DNA of 64,000 nucleotides from positions 149,743 through 213,742 of the forward strand of contig NZ_NNBJ01000003.1 of the NCBI RefSeq assembly GCF_002803085.1, in the 5' to 3' direction. Made by a program: the position numbers and the translations under genes. The notes beneath the pieces are model-generated. The model ran no database searches, was not told the DNA's origin, and worked only from the letters and a program-made list of their open reading frames with translations. Source of the stretch: Streptomyces sp. CB01201. GTDB taxonomy: Bacteria; Actinomycetota; Actinomycetes; Streptomycetales; Streptomycetaceae. Shown piece after piece: positions 1 through 10,465 of this stretch (within the stretch, counting starts at the first letter, position 1; each line of letters begins with the position of its first letter).

Positions 1-1050
1 CGCCGCCGGCGCGCGCTCCTGCACCAGCGTCGCCAGGTTCACGTTCCACACCATGCCGAGCACACCGAACAGGGCCATGGCGGCGACCGTCGCCCCCAGC
101 GCGCGCACGCTGCCGATGGCCACCAGGCAGCCGGCCTGGACGGCCCCGGCGAGCAGCACGCTGCGTATCCGACCGAGCCGCCGCACCAGGGGCCGGGCGA
201 GCAGGCCGCCGGCCGCGCTGCCGGCCCCGTACGCCGTGACGGTCGCGGCATAGCCGCTCTGCCCGGCGCCCAGCCAGCCGGTGACGTCGAGGACGAGGGT
301 GGCGATGAGGGCGCCCATGCCGATGTTGCAGACGGTGGTGGCCACGCACAGCCCGCGCAGGACCCGGTCGGCCCACATGGCCCGAAGCCCCTCGGCCACC
401 TCGGCCCGCAGGGTGGCCCCCGGCTTCCTGGCGGCCCGCTCCGGAGCCGTGGGCCGCAGCGAGGCGACCAGGGCGGCGGCCAGGACGTAGCTGGCCGCGT
501 CCACCCCGTAGGGAGCCGCCAGCGACACCGCGAGCAGCACCGGCACCAGCGGGGCCGCGAGGAAGCTGCCCGCTATCTGCTGGCCGGTCATCACCCGGGC
601 GTTGGCACTGCCGAGGGCGGCGCTGGGCACGAGGGAGGGAAGCAGGGCGGTCGCCGCGTTGTCGAAGAGGGTGCCCAGGGCGGTCAGCACGAAGGCCAGC
701 GCCATCAGCAGCGGCAGGGAGGCGTGGCCGGTACCCACGGCCACGGCGAAGGCGGCGACCAGGGCGGCGCGGACCAGGTCCACCGCCCACATGGCGCGGC
801 GCTGGTCGACCCGGTCGGCGAGCGCGCCGCCGAGCAGTCCGAACAGGATCCACGGCACGTATCCGCAGGCGGTGACGAGCGCGATGAGGAAGGGGTCGGA
901 GGTGAGGGTGACGGCGAGCAGGGGCAGCGCGGCGGTGCGCAGCGCGTCACCGAAACGGCTGACGACGGCGGCCGTCCACAGTCGGCCGAATCCCCCGCGC
1001 CAGGCGGGCTTCGTCCCCGACAAGCCCTCTACGGCCGGCACTGCTGCCAC
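1..1050 (-). CDS. MFS transporter (3' end outside window)
   Basis: This is a major facilitator superfamily membrane transporter, most like drug or metabolite exporters. 350 codons are visible from a GTG start at 1050 and the frame is open to the left edge, so the C-terminus is missing. The start is supported by a GGGGGA ribosome binding site just upstream. After a short cytoplasmic tail the protein shows regularly spaced hydrophobic segments. A clear motif A, GALADRVDQRR, lies in the loop between helices 2 and 3, which is diagnostic of the family. The substrate cannot be told from sequence. It is transcribed in the same direction as the rbpA-like gene but lies behind a hairpin. Confidence 0.85.
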   Translation of the reverse strand, partial: MAAVPAVEGLSGTKPAWRGGFGRLWTAAVVSRFGDALRTAALPLLAVTLTSDPFLIALVTACGYVPWILFGLLGGALADRVDQRRAMWAVDLVRAALVAAFAVAVGTGHASLPLLMALAFVLTALGTLFDNAATALLPSLVPSAALGSANARVMTGQQIAGSFLAAPLVPVLLAVSLAAPYGVDAASYVLAAALVASLRPTAPERAARKPGATLRAEVAEGLRAMWADRVLRGLCVATTVCNIGMGALIATLVLDVTGWLGAGQSGYAATVTAYGAGSAAGGLLARPLVRRLGRIRSVLLAGAVQAGCLVAIGSVRALGATVAAMALFGVLGMVWNVNLATLVQERAPAA

Positions 1051-1168
1051 AACTCCCCCTCGTGATCGGCTGCTTCACAAGGTAGAGGGCGCCACTGACA
1101 AACGCCGGTGAGCTGCGGTTCCGTCCCTCGGCGCGCGGCCGGGGCGGTGCGGGACCCCGGATGCACCG

Positions 1169-1209
1169 AAGGGCCCTGCGGGGGAACCGAGTTCACCCTG
1201 TGGGCCCTT
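1169..1209 (-). terminator. Hairpin after rbpA-like gene
   Basis: AAGGGCCC and GGGCCCTT form a perfect 8-bp stem around a 25-nt interior that can pair further in part. It starts 6 bp past the stop codon of the rbpA-like gene on the minus strand. There is no long U-tract, as is usual for Streptomyces terminators. Confidence 0.5.
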
Positions 1210-1215
1210 CAACTG

Positions 1216-1551
1216 TCAGATCTCGCCCCGCAGCTTGGCGAGTGCCTCGGCGAGAATCGCCTCTCCGTCCGCGTCGCTGCGCCGTTCGCGTACGTACGCG
1301 AGGTGCGTCTTGTACGGCTCGGTGCGCGGCGGGTCCGGCGGGTTGTCCCGGTCCTGTCCTGCGGGGAATCCGCAGCGCGGGCAGTCCCACGTCTCCGGAA
1401 CCTGTGCGTCACTGGCGAAGCTCGGCTGCGTCTCGTGCCCGTTCGAGCACCAGAAGGAGATGCGGAGGCGCGGCGCGGACTCGCCCCGCTCGGCCTCGCC
1501 CATCGGCCCCGCTCCGACCCGGCTTCCCCGGATCGCGTTGCCACTTGCCAC
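1216..1551 (-). CDS. rbpA: RNA polymerase-binding protein RbpA paralogue
   Basis: This 111-residue protein belongs to the RbpA family, actinobacterial factors that bind RNA polymerase and group 1/2 sigma factors and stabilise the open promoter complex. It has the N-terminal IRGSR segment, a zinc-ribbon-like core with C35, H39, C57 and C60, the linker PPRTEPYKTHLAYVRERR and the C-terminal sigma-interaction helix. GTG start. The zinc site is C-x3-H plus C-x2-C. From memory, Streptomyces carries a second RbpA elsewhere, and this copy next to secG is the more divergent one. Whether it does the same job is not shown here. Confidence 0.85.
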   Translation of the reverse strand: MASGNAIRGSRVGAGPMGEAERGESAPRLRISFWCSNGHETQPSFASDAQVPETWDCPRCGFPAGQDRDNPPDPPRTEPYKTHLAYVRERRSDADGEAILAEALAKLRGEI

Positions 1552-1663
1552 GGTCGTAACTCCCTGCGTGATGGTGCTCGAAGATGCCCCAGTCTACGTA
1601 AGGCCCAACGCGCGTCCAGTGATTGGAGTTACACCCCACCCCCGAAACGCCCCACAACGACGC

Positions 1664-1897
1664 CTACTTGAGCTTCATCAGCAGACCAAGTACGACAATG
1701 CACGCGAACCACAACAGACCGACCACGATGGTGATGCGGTCGAGGTTGCGTTCGGCGACCGAGGAACCGCCGACGGAGGACTGCATGCCACCGCCGAACA
1801 TGTCGGAGAGGCCGCCGCCCTTTCCCTTGTGCATCAGCACCAGCAGCATCAGCAGCAGGCTGAAGACGATCAGGGCAATCGAGAACCCGACAATCAC
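1664..1897 (-). CDS. secG: Preprotein translocase subunit SecG
   Basis: SecG is the small accessory subunit of the SecYEG protein-conducting channel in the plasma membrane. The 77-residue protein has the normal length and two hydrophobic segments (about residues 3-22 and 54-73). They flank the conserved cytoplasmic loop GKGGGLSDMFGGG. GTG start. It lies downstream of tpiA on the same strand, as in many Gram-positive bacteria, but a strong GC-rich hairpin in the gap suggests only partial read-through. Confidence 0.95.
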   Translation of the reverse strand: MIVGFSIALIVFSLLLMLLVLMHKGKGGGLSDMFGGGMQSSVGGSSVAERNLDRITIVVGLLWFACIVVLGLLMKLK

Positions 1898-1930
1898 GGC
1901 TGGACCAACTTCCTAGGACTGATATGGCGA

Positions 1931-1973
1931 CGGGGGCCGGGGGGACATTCCACAATCCCTGTCCCGGCCCCCG
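1931..1973 (-). terminator. GC-rich hairpin between tpiA and secG
   Basis: CGGGGGCCGGGG pairs with CCGGCCCCCG across a ~20-nt loop. It sits between the tpiA stop and the secG start on the minus strand. It is probably a terminator or attenuator for the glycolytic operon. The missing U-tract leaves its strength open. Confidence 0.55.
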
Positions 1974-2005
1974 CAAGGGTACGACGGATCCGCGCTACCG
2001 CATAC

Positions 2006-2782
2006 TTACTGGTCGCGGAAGCGGACGATCTTGACGAACTCGTCGGCGTCCAGCGCGGCACCGCCGACGAGAGCGCCGTCGACGTCCGGCTGGGCCATGA
2101 TCGCGGCGACGTTCCCGGACTTCACCGAGCCGCCGTACTGGATGCGCACCTTGTCGGCGAGCTCCTGCGAGTACAGCTCGGCCAGGCGCGCGCGGATCGC
2201 TCCGCACACCTCCTGGGCGTCCTCGGGCGTGGCGACCTCGCCGGTGCCGATCGCCCATACGGGCTCGTACGCGATCACGATGGACTCGGCCTGCTCGGCC
2301 GGGACGTCCTTGAGGCCGCCGTCGAGCTGGGCGAGCGTGTACGGAACCTGCTCGCCGGCCTTGCGGACGTCCAGGCCCTCGCCGATGCAGAGGATCGGGG
2401 TCAGGCCGTGCTGGTAGGCGGCCTTCACCTTGGCGTTGCAGATCTCGTCGGTCTCGGCGTGGTACTGCCGGCGCTCGGAGTGGCCCACGGCGACGTAGGC
2501 GCACTTGAGCTTGGCCAGCATCGGGCCCGAGATCTCACCGGTGTAGGCACCGGACTCGTGCGCCGAGATGTCCTGGGCGCCGTACTTGATCTTGAGCTTG
2601 TCGCCGTCGACGAGGGTCTGCACGGAGCGCAGGTCGACGAAGGGCGGCAGGACCGCGACCTCGACGGCCTCGTAGTCCTTGTCGGCGAGCGCGAAGGCGA
2701 GCTTCTGGACGTGCGCGATGGCCTCAAGGTGGTTGAGGTTCATCTTCCAGTTGCCCGCCATCAGCGGGGTACGGGTGCTCAC
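2006..2782 (-). CDS. tpiA: Triosephosphate isomerase
   Basis: TpiA interconverts dihydroxyacetone phosphate and glyceraldehyde 3-phosphate in glycolysis and gluconeogenesis. The 258-residue (beta/alpha)8 protein carries the full catalytic set: K13 in GNWKMN, H101 in VGHSERR and the base E173 in [11 protein letters not shown]. The C-terminal phosphate-binding GGSV and GGAAL loops are also present. It starts with GTG only 6 bp after the pgk stop, so the two are almost certainly co-transcribed with pgk upstream. Confidence 0.98.
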   Translation of the reverse strand: MSTRTPLMAGNWKMNLNHLEAIAHVQKLAFALADKDYEAVEVAVLPPFVDLRSVQTLVDGDKLKIKYGAQDISAHESGAYTGEISGPMLAKLKCAYVAVGHSERRQYHAETDEICNAKVKAAYQHGLTPILCIGEGLDVRKAGEQVPYTLAQLDGGLKDVPAEQAESIVIAYEPVWAIGTGEVATPEDAQEVCGAIRARLAELYSQELADKVRIQYGGSVKSGNVAAIMAQPDVDGALVGGAALDADEFVKIVRFRDQ

Positions 2783-2788
2783 GGGTGT

Positions 2789-4000
2789 TCAGTCCTCCAG
2801 TGCGGCGAGGCCGGGAAGCGTCTTGCCTTCGAGGTATTCGAGGCTGGCGCCGCCACCGGTCGAGATGTGGCCGAACTTCGACTCGTCGAAGCCCAGGTTG
2901 CGGACGGCGGCGGCGGAGTCGCCACCACCGACCACGGTGAAGCCCTTGCTGTCGAGCAGCGCCTGCGCGACGGCGCTGGTGCCGCCGGCGTAGTCGGGGT
3001 GCTCGGCGACGCCGACCGGTCCGTTCCAGAACACGGTCTCGGCGTCGGTGATCTTCGAGGCGAACAGCTCGCGGGACTTGGGGCCGATGTCCAGGCCCTC
3101 CTCGTCCGCGGGGATCTTGTCCGCGTCGACGGTCTGGAAGGTCGCCGGGGCCTTGGTCTTCAGGTCCGGGAAGTCCTTGGAGACCAGCACGTCGACCGGC
3201 AGGACCAGCTCGACGCCGCTCTTCTCGGCGCGCTCCATGTACTCCTTGACGACCGGGATCTGGTCCTCCTGGAGCAGCGAGATGCCGACCTCGTAGCCCT
3301 TGGCCTTCAGGAAGGTGTAGGCCATGCCGCCGCCGATGAGCAGGCGGTCGGCCTTGCCGAGCAGCTCGTCGATGACGGCGAGCTTGTCGGAGACCTTGGC
3401 GCCGCCGAGTACGACGGTGTAGGGGCGCTTGACGTCCTCGGTCAGCTTCTTGAGGACGCCGACCTCGGTGGCGATGAGGTAGCCGGCGTAGTGCGGCAGG
3501 CGTGCCGGGAGGTCGAAGACGGAGGCGTGCTTGCGGTGCACGGCTCCGAAGCCGTCGCCCACGTACACGTCGGCGAGGGCGGCGAGCTGGTCGGCGAACT
3601 CGCCGCGCTCGGCGTCGTCCTTGGCCGTCTCACCGGCGTTGAAGCGCAGGTTCTCGATGACCGCGACCTGGCCGGGCTGGAGCCCGTTCACCGCGTCGTG
3701 GGCGGCGGGGCCGACGGTGTCCTGGGCGAACGCGACCGGGGCGTCCAGGAGTTCACCGAGCCGCTCGGCGGCGGGGAGCAGCGAGAACTGCGGGTCCGGG
3801 GCGCCCTTGGGGCGGCCCAGGTGCGAGGCCACGACGACCTTGGCGTCGGCGGCGACGAGCGCCTTGATGGTCGGCAGCACGGCGCGGATGCGGCCGTCGT
3901 CGGTGATGAGGCCTTCTGCCAGCGGCACGTTGAGGTCGGCGCGGACGAATACCCGCTTGCCCGCGACCCCTTCGGCGAGAAGTTCGTCGATCGTCTTCAT
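2789..4000 (-). CDS. pgk: Phosphoglycerate kinase
   Basis: Pgk transfers the acyl phosphate of 1,3-bisphosphoglycerate to ADP. The protein is 403 residues, the usual length. It opens with the substrate-binding signature RADLNVPL (about residues 20-27). It has the HLGRPKG loop, the hinge region, and the C-terminal nucleotide-binding [10 protein letters not shown] loop followed by [11 protein letters not shown]. It lies between gap (121 bp upstream, behind a structured spacer) and tpiA (6 bp downstream). Confidence 0.98.
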   Translation of the reverse strand: MKTIDELLAEGVAGKRVFVRADLNVPLAEGLITDDGRIRAVLPTIKALVAADAKVVVASHLGRPKGAPDPQFSLLPAAERLGELLDAPVAFAQDTVGPAAHDAVNGLQPGQVAVIENLRFNAGETAKDDAERGEFADQLAALADVYVGDGFGAVHRKHASVFDLPARLPHYAGYLIATEVGVLKKLTEDVKRPYTVVLGGAKVSDKLAVIDELLGKADRLLIGGGMAYTFLKAKGYEVGISLLQEDQIPVVKEYMERAEKSGVELVLPVDVLVSKDFPDLKTKAPATFQTVDADKIPADEEGLDIGPKSRELFASKITDAETVFWNGPVGVAEHPDYAGGTSAVAQALLDSKGFTVVGGGDSAAAVRNLGFDESKFGHISTGGGASLEYLEGKTLPGLAALED

Positions 4001-4048
4001 TGAGAGGTGACTCCTTGGGAGGTACGTGACGGACGGTCTGGACAGGCG

Positions 4049-4090
4049 ACAGGGCCCGTACAGCGCGTCGTTGCGCTGCCCGAGCCCTGT
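4049..4090 (-). other. Nested hairpin in gap-pgk spacer
   Basis: ACAGGGC/GCCCTGT forms an outer 7-bp stem and CAGCGC/GCGCTG an inner 6-bp stem. They are separated by symmetric 5-nt strands (ccgta and cccga) and the loop is gtcgtt. It lies between the gap stop and the pgk start on the coding strand. It could be an RNA processing or stability element, or a partial terminator that sets the gap:pgk ratio. Confidence 0.5.
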
Positions 4091-4120
4091 AGCTCACATC
4101 AGATGCCTACCGGACCGAGG

Positions 4121-5146
<1,026 letters not shown>

Positions 5147-5278
5147 TTAGGTACGCCGGGTTTCTCGACGCCGGCGAGTTGTATGGGATGTCCCCGACCG
5201 GTTACGACCCTACCTCCCCAGGGCCTCGGAAGTGACATCGAGCGCGTCCGGATGGTTCCGAAATGCCGCCCGGAACGG

Positions 5279-5318
5279 CCCGGTGGCCCGTACCTACCTG
5301 CGGGTACGGGCCACCGGG
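5279..5318 (-). terminator. Strong terminator after M14 carboxypeptidase
   Basis: A perfect 15-bp stem (left arm 5279-5293, right arm 5304-5318) closes a 10-nt loop. It begins 24 bp beyond the stop of the carboxypeptidase gene and insulates gap from it. Confidence 0.8.
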
Positions 5319-5342
5319 GACCTTCGGCCCCACTACGGGGCG

Positions 5343-8288
5343 TCAGCGGTGCAGTGCGCTGAGCGCCTTGCCCAGGACCTGCTTGCGGTCGGCGGCGGAG
5401 GGCACGTTCTCCAGGCCGAAGCCGAGCAGGACGGTGTCCCGGGTGGCGACGGCGGCCGAGGAGTGGAACAGCGCCTGGGAGCGGGCCCAGTCGCCGCTGT
5501 TGCCGGGGCTGCCGGCCGGCGCTCCGGGCACGCTCCAGGGGCCGAGCGAGGTCTCGAAGCCCTCGGCCCCCGACGCGGTGCCGCCGACGACGAGCCGGGT
5601 GTCGTCGACGAACGCGCCGAGGCCTCCGGTGCCCGGGTCGGAGACGTAGGAGACGGCGATCTCGACCTGCTTGCCCGCATAGGCGCCGAGGTCGACGGAC
5701 ACCTGCTGCCAGCCGTCGGAGGAGCCGGTGAAGCGGTTCCAGGCGCCGCTGCTGCCGGTCGCCGCGCAGGCGGGCGAGCCGAGCGTGAGGTAGTGCGCGA
5801 GGAAGGGGTGCTCCTTGAGGAGGTAGCCCTGCTCGCACTGGCTGGGCACGCTGGTGGTGCTGCCCCCGTTGGCGTCCGGCAGGGTGGTCCAGTCGTCCTG
5901 GCCGACGGTGTGGGCCTCGACGATCACCTGGTCGTAGCCGGGCTCGGTGTCGTAGCTGAGCTGGAAGTCCAGGCTCGGCCGGTCGGCGGCCGTCGTCCGC
6001 GACAGATCGACGGTGCGGGCGAGCCGCATGTAGGCGTCGTCGCGGTGCTGGGCCGCGGCGAACCAGGAGCCCTCGGCGGGCTCGAAGGGGGTGCGCACCC
6101 CGGGGTAGTCGCCCGCGGAGGCGCTCGTGAACTGCGGGAACTGCTGGGGCTTGAGGGTGTCCGAGGTGATCGTGTACGCCCCGGCCGCGGTCAGCGGGCT
6201 GCCCGGGCCCGCGGCGAGCGAGGCCTTGGCACCCGCGAGCTTGCCGGTCCCGGCGAACGCGGGCGGGGACTTGAGCCCGGCCTTGTTGTAGGCGCCGAGG
6301 TAGTACTGCGAGAAGTCGTCGGACAGGGCGCCGCCGAGATCGACGCTGCCGCCGGCCTGTGCTCCGGCGTTGACGAGCTTGCCGCCCTCGTTGAGGAAGT
6401 CCCGTACCGCGAACGTCGTGGCGGCCGTGGGCCGCGCGGTGCCGGTGTACCAGACGACGTTCCTGAAGTGGCTGAGCACCCCGAGCGCGCTCGGGGTGCC
6501 CTGGGTCGCCACGTCCCAGACGGCCGCCTTCCTGCCGTTGTCGGCCAGCGCCTTGGTGTAGAGCGCAGCGTTCTTGGCCGCACTCGTGCCTCCCTCGTCG
6601 GCCAGCACCAGGGTGTCCCCCTTGGGCCGCTGGGCCACGGTGTACGTGAACGGGGTGCTGGAGGTCTTCCTGCCCGCGGCGGTCCGCCCGGTGAACCACA
6701 CCTGGACCTGGTCACCGGCGTGCGTGTCCTCGACCTTGGCTCGGTACTGGTCGAAGCGGATGTTGTCCTGTCCGCCGTAGACCTCGCCGCCCTTCCAGGG
6801 CCTGAGCTCCTCGGTCTGCGTACGGCCGTTGTTGACGCGGTAGTTGAGGGTCTTGTCGCGCACCGACTTGCGTGCGGTGACGGCGACCTGCTGGTCGTCG
6901 TCCCGCGCGTAGGAGGTGGCGAAGGTGTCCGGCGTGAAGTCCGGGGCGTCGATGCCGACCGAGGAGGAGGGCCGGTCGGGGTGGGCCGAGGTCTCGGCGA
7001 CGGAGAGCGCGAAGGGGATGTTCTTCTCGAACTCGCCCTGGATCAGCTTCTCGCTGTCGGGGAAGTTGAAGTCCGAGGGGCAGTCCGCCGCGTTCCACTG
7101 GTCGTTCGGGTCCACGTTGGAGGCGGTGGTGCACGTCGACATCTCCGGGGTGAACATCATCGTGCCGTTGACGTTCGCCGCGTGCCCGTCGGCCTCGCCG
7201 TTGGTGGTGTACAGCGCGGAGGAGACCTCGGAGAGGTAGCCGGGGATGGCCGGCTTGTCGGGAGTGCCCGCGAGCGCCTTGTAGATGACGTCGTCCGGGG
7301 TCGGCGTGGCGACCTGCCAGCCCACGCCGTACAGCAACAGCTCCGCCGCGGAGTGGTAGTTGATCGCGTAGTTGAAGTGGACCCGCTTCTCGAAGGAGTC
7401 CAGCGCCTTGGTCTCGGGCTCACTGCCCGCGCTCGGTCCGCGGTAGGTCTCGTTCGACGGGTCGTCGGACGAACCCTCGTTGTCGTAGCCCCACTTGTAG
7501 GGGAAGTTGCGGTTCGGGTCGACGCCGTCGACGGACGTGATCTTCCCGTCGCCGTTGTTGTCGCGGAGGTTCTTGCGCCACAGCCGGTTGCCGGGCGTGA
7601 AGGTGTAGTCGTAGCCGTCCGGGTTGGCGGAGAGCACGAACCACAGCTCGGTGGAGTCCACGATCTTGGTGATCCGCGGGTCCTTGCCGTAGTTGTCGAG
7701 GTAGTAGTGCATCAGCCGCCGGGTCATCTCCGGGGTGATCCACTCCCGGGCGTGCTGGTTGGACAGGTACAGCGTGGCGGGCTTGGAGCCGTCCCTGGAC
7801 TTGTTCGCGCCCTTGGTCAGCTTCAGGGCGAGGATGTCCTGGCCGTTCGTGGTCTTCCCGATCGACTCGACCTTGGTGAGGCCCGGGTTGGCCCTGCCGG
7901 TGTCGAGGATCTCCTGCTTCAGCCCGTTCTTGCCGCTGTACGGGCGGAACACCCCGTCACCCGCGGCCTTGAGCCGGTTCTGGGCCTGCGCGGAGACCTT
8001 CCGCTCGGACAGGGTCACGCCCTTGCCGCGCAGGGCGGCGGCCTGGGCCTTGGTGAGGTAGAGCTCGACTCCCGCCGAGCCCGTGGCCGGCAGTTCGGCG
8101 CCTAGTTCCTGGGCGTCGGCGCCGGCCTCCAGGAGCAGCGGCAGCTGCGCCCGGCTGACCTGGGCGTTCCAGACGACGATGCCCTCGCCGTCCGCTCCGC
8201 CCTGACTGGCCTGGGCGACCGGTGCCGCCACGAGCCCGGCCGTCAGCAGTGATGCAGCGGCGAGGATCGCTCTCGCTCTGCGTCTCAT
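5343..8288 (-). CDS. Secreted M14 zinc carboxypeptidase, multidomain
   Basis: This is an extracellular metallocarboxypeptidase of the M14 (carboxypeptidase A/T) family, about 981 residues. I chose the ATG at 8288: it follows an AAGGGGGG site and starts a Sec signal (MRRRARAILAAASLLTAG) ending near an A-x-A site. A propeptide-like region precedes the catalytic domain. The zinc ligands are H179 and E182 in NQHAREW and H312 in INYHS. N259/R260 in DPNRNF bind substrate and E382 in MFTPEMST is the general base. The C-terminal ~500 residues look like beta-rich domains of the immune inhibitor A/MAM type, ending in a second jelly-roll-like unit with FVDDTRL. It is far longer than a minimal M14 enzyme. 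It probably acts in nutrient scavenging. Confidence 0.9.
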   Translation of the reverse strand: MRRRARAILAAASLLTAGLVAAPVAQASQGGADGEGIVVWNAQVSRAQLPLLLEAGADAQELGAELPATGSAGVELYLTKAQAAALRGKGVTLSERKVSAQAQNRLKAAGDGVFRPYSGKNGLKQEILDTGRANPGLTKVESIGKTTNGQDILALKLTKGANKSRDGSKPATLYLSNQHAREWITPEMTRRLMHYYLDNYGKDPRITKIVDSTELWFVLSANPDGYDYTFTPGNRLWRKNLRDNNGDGKITSVDGVDPNRNFPYKWGYDNEGSSDDPSNETYRGPSAGSEPETKALDSFEKRVHFNYAINYHSAAELLLYGVGWQVATPTPDDVIYKALAGTPDKPAIPGYLSEVSSALYTTNGEADGHAANVNGTMMFTPEMSTCTTASNVDPNDQWNAADCPSDFNFPDSEKLIQGEFEKNIPFALSVAETSAHPDRPSSSVGIDAPDFTPDTFATSYARDDDQQVAVTARKSVRDKTLNYRVNNGRTQTEELRPWKGGEVYGGQDNIRFDQYRAKVEDTHAGDQVQVWFTGRTAAGRKTSSTPFTYTVAQRPKGDTLVLADEGGTSAAKNAALYTKALADNGRKAAVWDVATQGTPSALGVLSHFRNVVWYTGTARPTAATTFAVRDFLNEGGKLVNAGAQAGGSVDLGGALSDDFSQYYLGAYNKAGLKSPPAFAGTGKLAGAKASLAAGPGSPLTAAGAYTITSDTLKPQQFPQFTSASAGDYPGVRTPFEPAEGSWFAAAQHRDDAYMRLARTVDLSRTTAADRPSLDFQLSYDTEPGYDQVIVEAHTVGQDDWTTLPDANGGSTTSVPSQCEQGYLLKEHPFLAHYLTLGSPACAATGSSGAWNRFTGSSDGWQQVSVDLGAYAGKQVEIAVSYVSDPGTGGLGAFVDDTRLVVGGTASGAEGFETSLGPWSVPGAPAGSPGNSGDWARSQALFHSSAAVATRDTVLLGFGLENVPSAADRKQVLGKALSALHR

Positions 8289-8407
8289 AAGCCCCCCTTG
8301 CTGTTGTCTGCCACGAAAGTGGACCGACGCCAGGCTCATGACACTTCATGATCATGTCAATACCGCGCCGCCCCCGACCCCTGCGCGCACGCGTCTGCGG
8401 GAAAACG

Positions 8408-8438
8408 GAACCGGCGCCCACCAAGTGGGCGCCGGTTC
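8408..8438 (-). terminator. Terminator of the uvrC-rapZ-yvcK-whiA unit
   Basis: A perfect 14-bp stem (8408-8421 with 8425-8438) has a 3-nt loop. It begins 24 bp past the whiA stop on the minus strand and is the clearest transcript end of this operon. Confidence 0.85.
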
Positions 8439-8462
8439 AAGGAAGTTGGTGGCGATTCGGCC

Positions 8463-9452
8463 TCAGCCGACCAGGCCGTCCGCCATCTCCTCGGTCAGGT
8501 TGGACTCGGTGCCGGGGATCCCCAGGTCCTGGGCCCGCTTGTCGGCCATCGCGAGCAGCCGGCGGATCCGGCCCGCGACCGCGTCCTTGGTCAGCGGCGG
8601 GTCGGCGAGCGCGCCCAGCTCCTCCAGGGATGCCTGCTTGTGCTCCATGCGCAGCCGGCCCGCCGCCGCGAGGTGCTCGGGCACCTCCTCGCCGAGGATC
8701 TCCAGGGCTCGCTGGACGCGGGCTCCGGCGGCGACCGCGGCCCGCGCCGAGCGGCGCAGGTTGGCGTCGTCGAAGTTGGCGAGGCGGTTGGCGGTGGCCC
8801 GGACCTCGCGGCGCATCCGCCGCTCCTCCCAGGCCAGCACCGACTCGTGCGCGCCGAGGCGGGTGAGCAGCGCACCGATCGCGTCACCGTCGCGGACGAC
8901 CACCCGGTCCACACCGCGGACCTCGCGTGCCTTGGCCGCGATCTGGAGCCGCCGGGCGGCACCGACCAGGGCGAGGGCCGCCTCCGGGCCCGGGCAGGTC
9001 ACCTCAAGGGACGAGGAGCGGCCCGGCTCGGTCAGCGAGCCGTGCGCCAGGAAGGCGCCGCGCCAGGCGGCCTCGGCGTCACAGGTGGCCCCCGAGACCA
9101 CCTGGGGCGGCAGGCCGCGGATGGGCCGGCCGCGGCCGTCGACGAGACCGGTCTGGCGAGCGAGCTGATCGCCGCCCGCCACCACCCGTACGACGAACCG
9201 TGAGCCTCTGCGCAGGCCGCCCGGAGCCATCACGATCAGCTCGGAGCTGTGCCCGAAGATCTCCAGAATGTCCCGCTTGAGCCGACGTGCCGCCATCGCG
9301 GTGTCCAGCTCCGCCTCGATCACAATGCGGCCGCTCACCAGGTGCAGCCCGCCCGCGAATCGAAGAATCGCCGAGACCTCCGCCTTCCGACAGCAGGTCC
9401 GGGTGACGGGCAGCCGGGAAATCTCGTCCTTCACCGCCGGCGTCATCGCCAT
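8463..9452 (-). CDS. whiA: Sporulation/cell-division regulator WhiA
   Basis: WhiA is a DNA-binding regulator that, with WhiB, switches Streptomyces aerial hyphae from growth to sporulation septation. The 329-residue protein has the N-terminal LAGLIDADG-homing-endonuclease-like fold without its nuclease residues (about 1-210). The C-terminal helix-turn-helix domain contains the conserved stretch [16 protein letters not shown]. Its start overlaps the end of yvcK by 10 bp, so translation is probably coupled. A strong terminator follows. Confidence 0.96.
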   Translation of the reverse strand: MAMTPAVKDEISRLPVTRTCCRKAEVSAILRFAGGLHLVSGRIVIEAELDTAMAARRLKRDILEIFGHSSELIVMAPGGLRRGSRFVVRVVAGGDQLARQTGLVDGRGRPIRGLPPQVVSGATCDAEAAWRGAFLAHGSLTEPGRSSSLEVTCPGPEAALALVGAARRLQIAAKAREVRGVDRVVVRDGDAIGALLTRLGAHESVLAWEERRMRREVRATANRLANFDDANLRRSARAAVAAGARVQRALEILGEEVPEHLAAAGRLRMEHKQASLEELGALADPPLTKDAVAGRIRRLLAMADKRAQDLGIPGTESNLTEEMADGLVG

Positions 9453-10465
9453 GGGCCGATCCTTCCATGCATCCGAAAAATACGGTCGTACGCGGCGGCC
9501 AACAGCTCCGGATCGTGCTTCGGAGAACCATCGGGCCTGGCCACGGGCGCCAGCTCGACCTCGGCTCCGAGCCGTTTCGCGGCGTCGGTCAGGCTCCCCC
9601 GGTCGGGCACGGCGGCCTCGTCGGCCAGCACCACGTCGAAGGCGAGTTTAGGGGCGTGTCGTCCCAAAACCTCCAAATGACGCTGCGGAGAGAAGCCATC
9701 GGTTTCACCCGGTTGTGGCGCGAGGTTCAGCGAGAGGACCTTGCGGGCCTTGGTCTCGATGAGCGCGTCGAGCAGTTCGGGCACCATCAGATGCGGGATG
9801 ACGGACGAGAACCAGGAGCCGGGACCGAGCACCACCCAGTCCGCGTCGAGGACCGCGGCGACCGCTTCGGGGACGGCCGGCGGGTCGTGCGGGACCAGCT
9901 GCACGGACAGCACCTCGCCGGGCGTGAGCGCCACCGTCGCCTGGCCGCGCACGGTGTCCACGTCCTCCGGGCGCGCCGGGTCGTGCCCCCGTACGAGGGC
10001 CTCAAGCTCCAGCGGCACGGCCGACATCGGCAGCACCCGGCCCTGGGCGCCGAGCAGCTTGCCGACCAGGTCCAGGGCCTGCACATGGTCGCCCAGCTGT
10101 TCCCACAGGGCGACGATCAGGAGGTTGCCCACCGCGTGCTCGTGCAGGTCGCCCTTGGACTGGAAGCGGTGCTGGATGACCCGGGACCAGGTCTGGCCCC
10201 AGTCGTCGTCGCCGCACAGCGCGGCCAGCGCCTTGCGCAGGTCGCCCGGCGGCAGCACGCCCAGCTCGTCGCGGAGGCGGCCGCTGGAGCCGCCGTCGTC
10301 GGCCACGGTGACGACGGCCGTCAGATCGCCGGTGATCCGGCGCAGCGCGGCCAGCGAGGCCGACAGGCCCATGCCGCCGCCGAGCGCGACGACCTTGGGC
10401 TGGGCGCCCCGCTTGCGGCCGGTGCGCAGCACCGGTCCGGCGGTGCGCCGGCGGTACACCTTCAC
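9443..10465 (-). CDS. yvcK: YvcK/CofD-family UDP-sugar-binding protein
   Basis: YvcK proteins have a CofD-like fold, bind UDP-GlcNAc in Bacillus and influence carbon use and cell shape. The start is the GTG at 10465, which overlaps the rapZ stop as GTGA and gives 340 residues. The nucleotide-binding loop [11 protein letters not shown] lies near residues 26-35, followed by [12 protein letters not shown] and [15 protein letters not shown] motifs of the family. It lies between rapZ and whiA in the order conserved across Firmicutes and Actinobacteria. Confidence 0.93.
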   Translation of the reverse strand: MKVYRRRTAGPVLRTGRKRGAQPKVVALGGGMGLSASLAALRRITGDLTAVVTVADDGGSSGRLRDELGVLPPGDLRKALAALCGDDDWGQTWSRVIQHRFQSKGDLHEHAVGNLLIVALWEQLGDHVQALDLVGKLLGAQGRVLPMSAVPLELEALVRGHDPARPEDVDTVRGQATVALTPGEVLSVQLVPHDPPAVPEAVAAVLDADWVVLGPGSWFSSVIPHLMVPELLDALIETKARKVLSLNLAPQPGETDGFSPQRHLEVLGRHAPKLAFDVVLADEAAVPDRGSLTDAAKRLGAEVELAPVARPDGSPKHDPELLAAAYDRIFRMHGRIGPWR

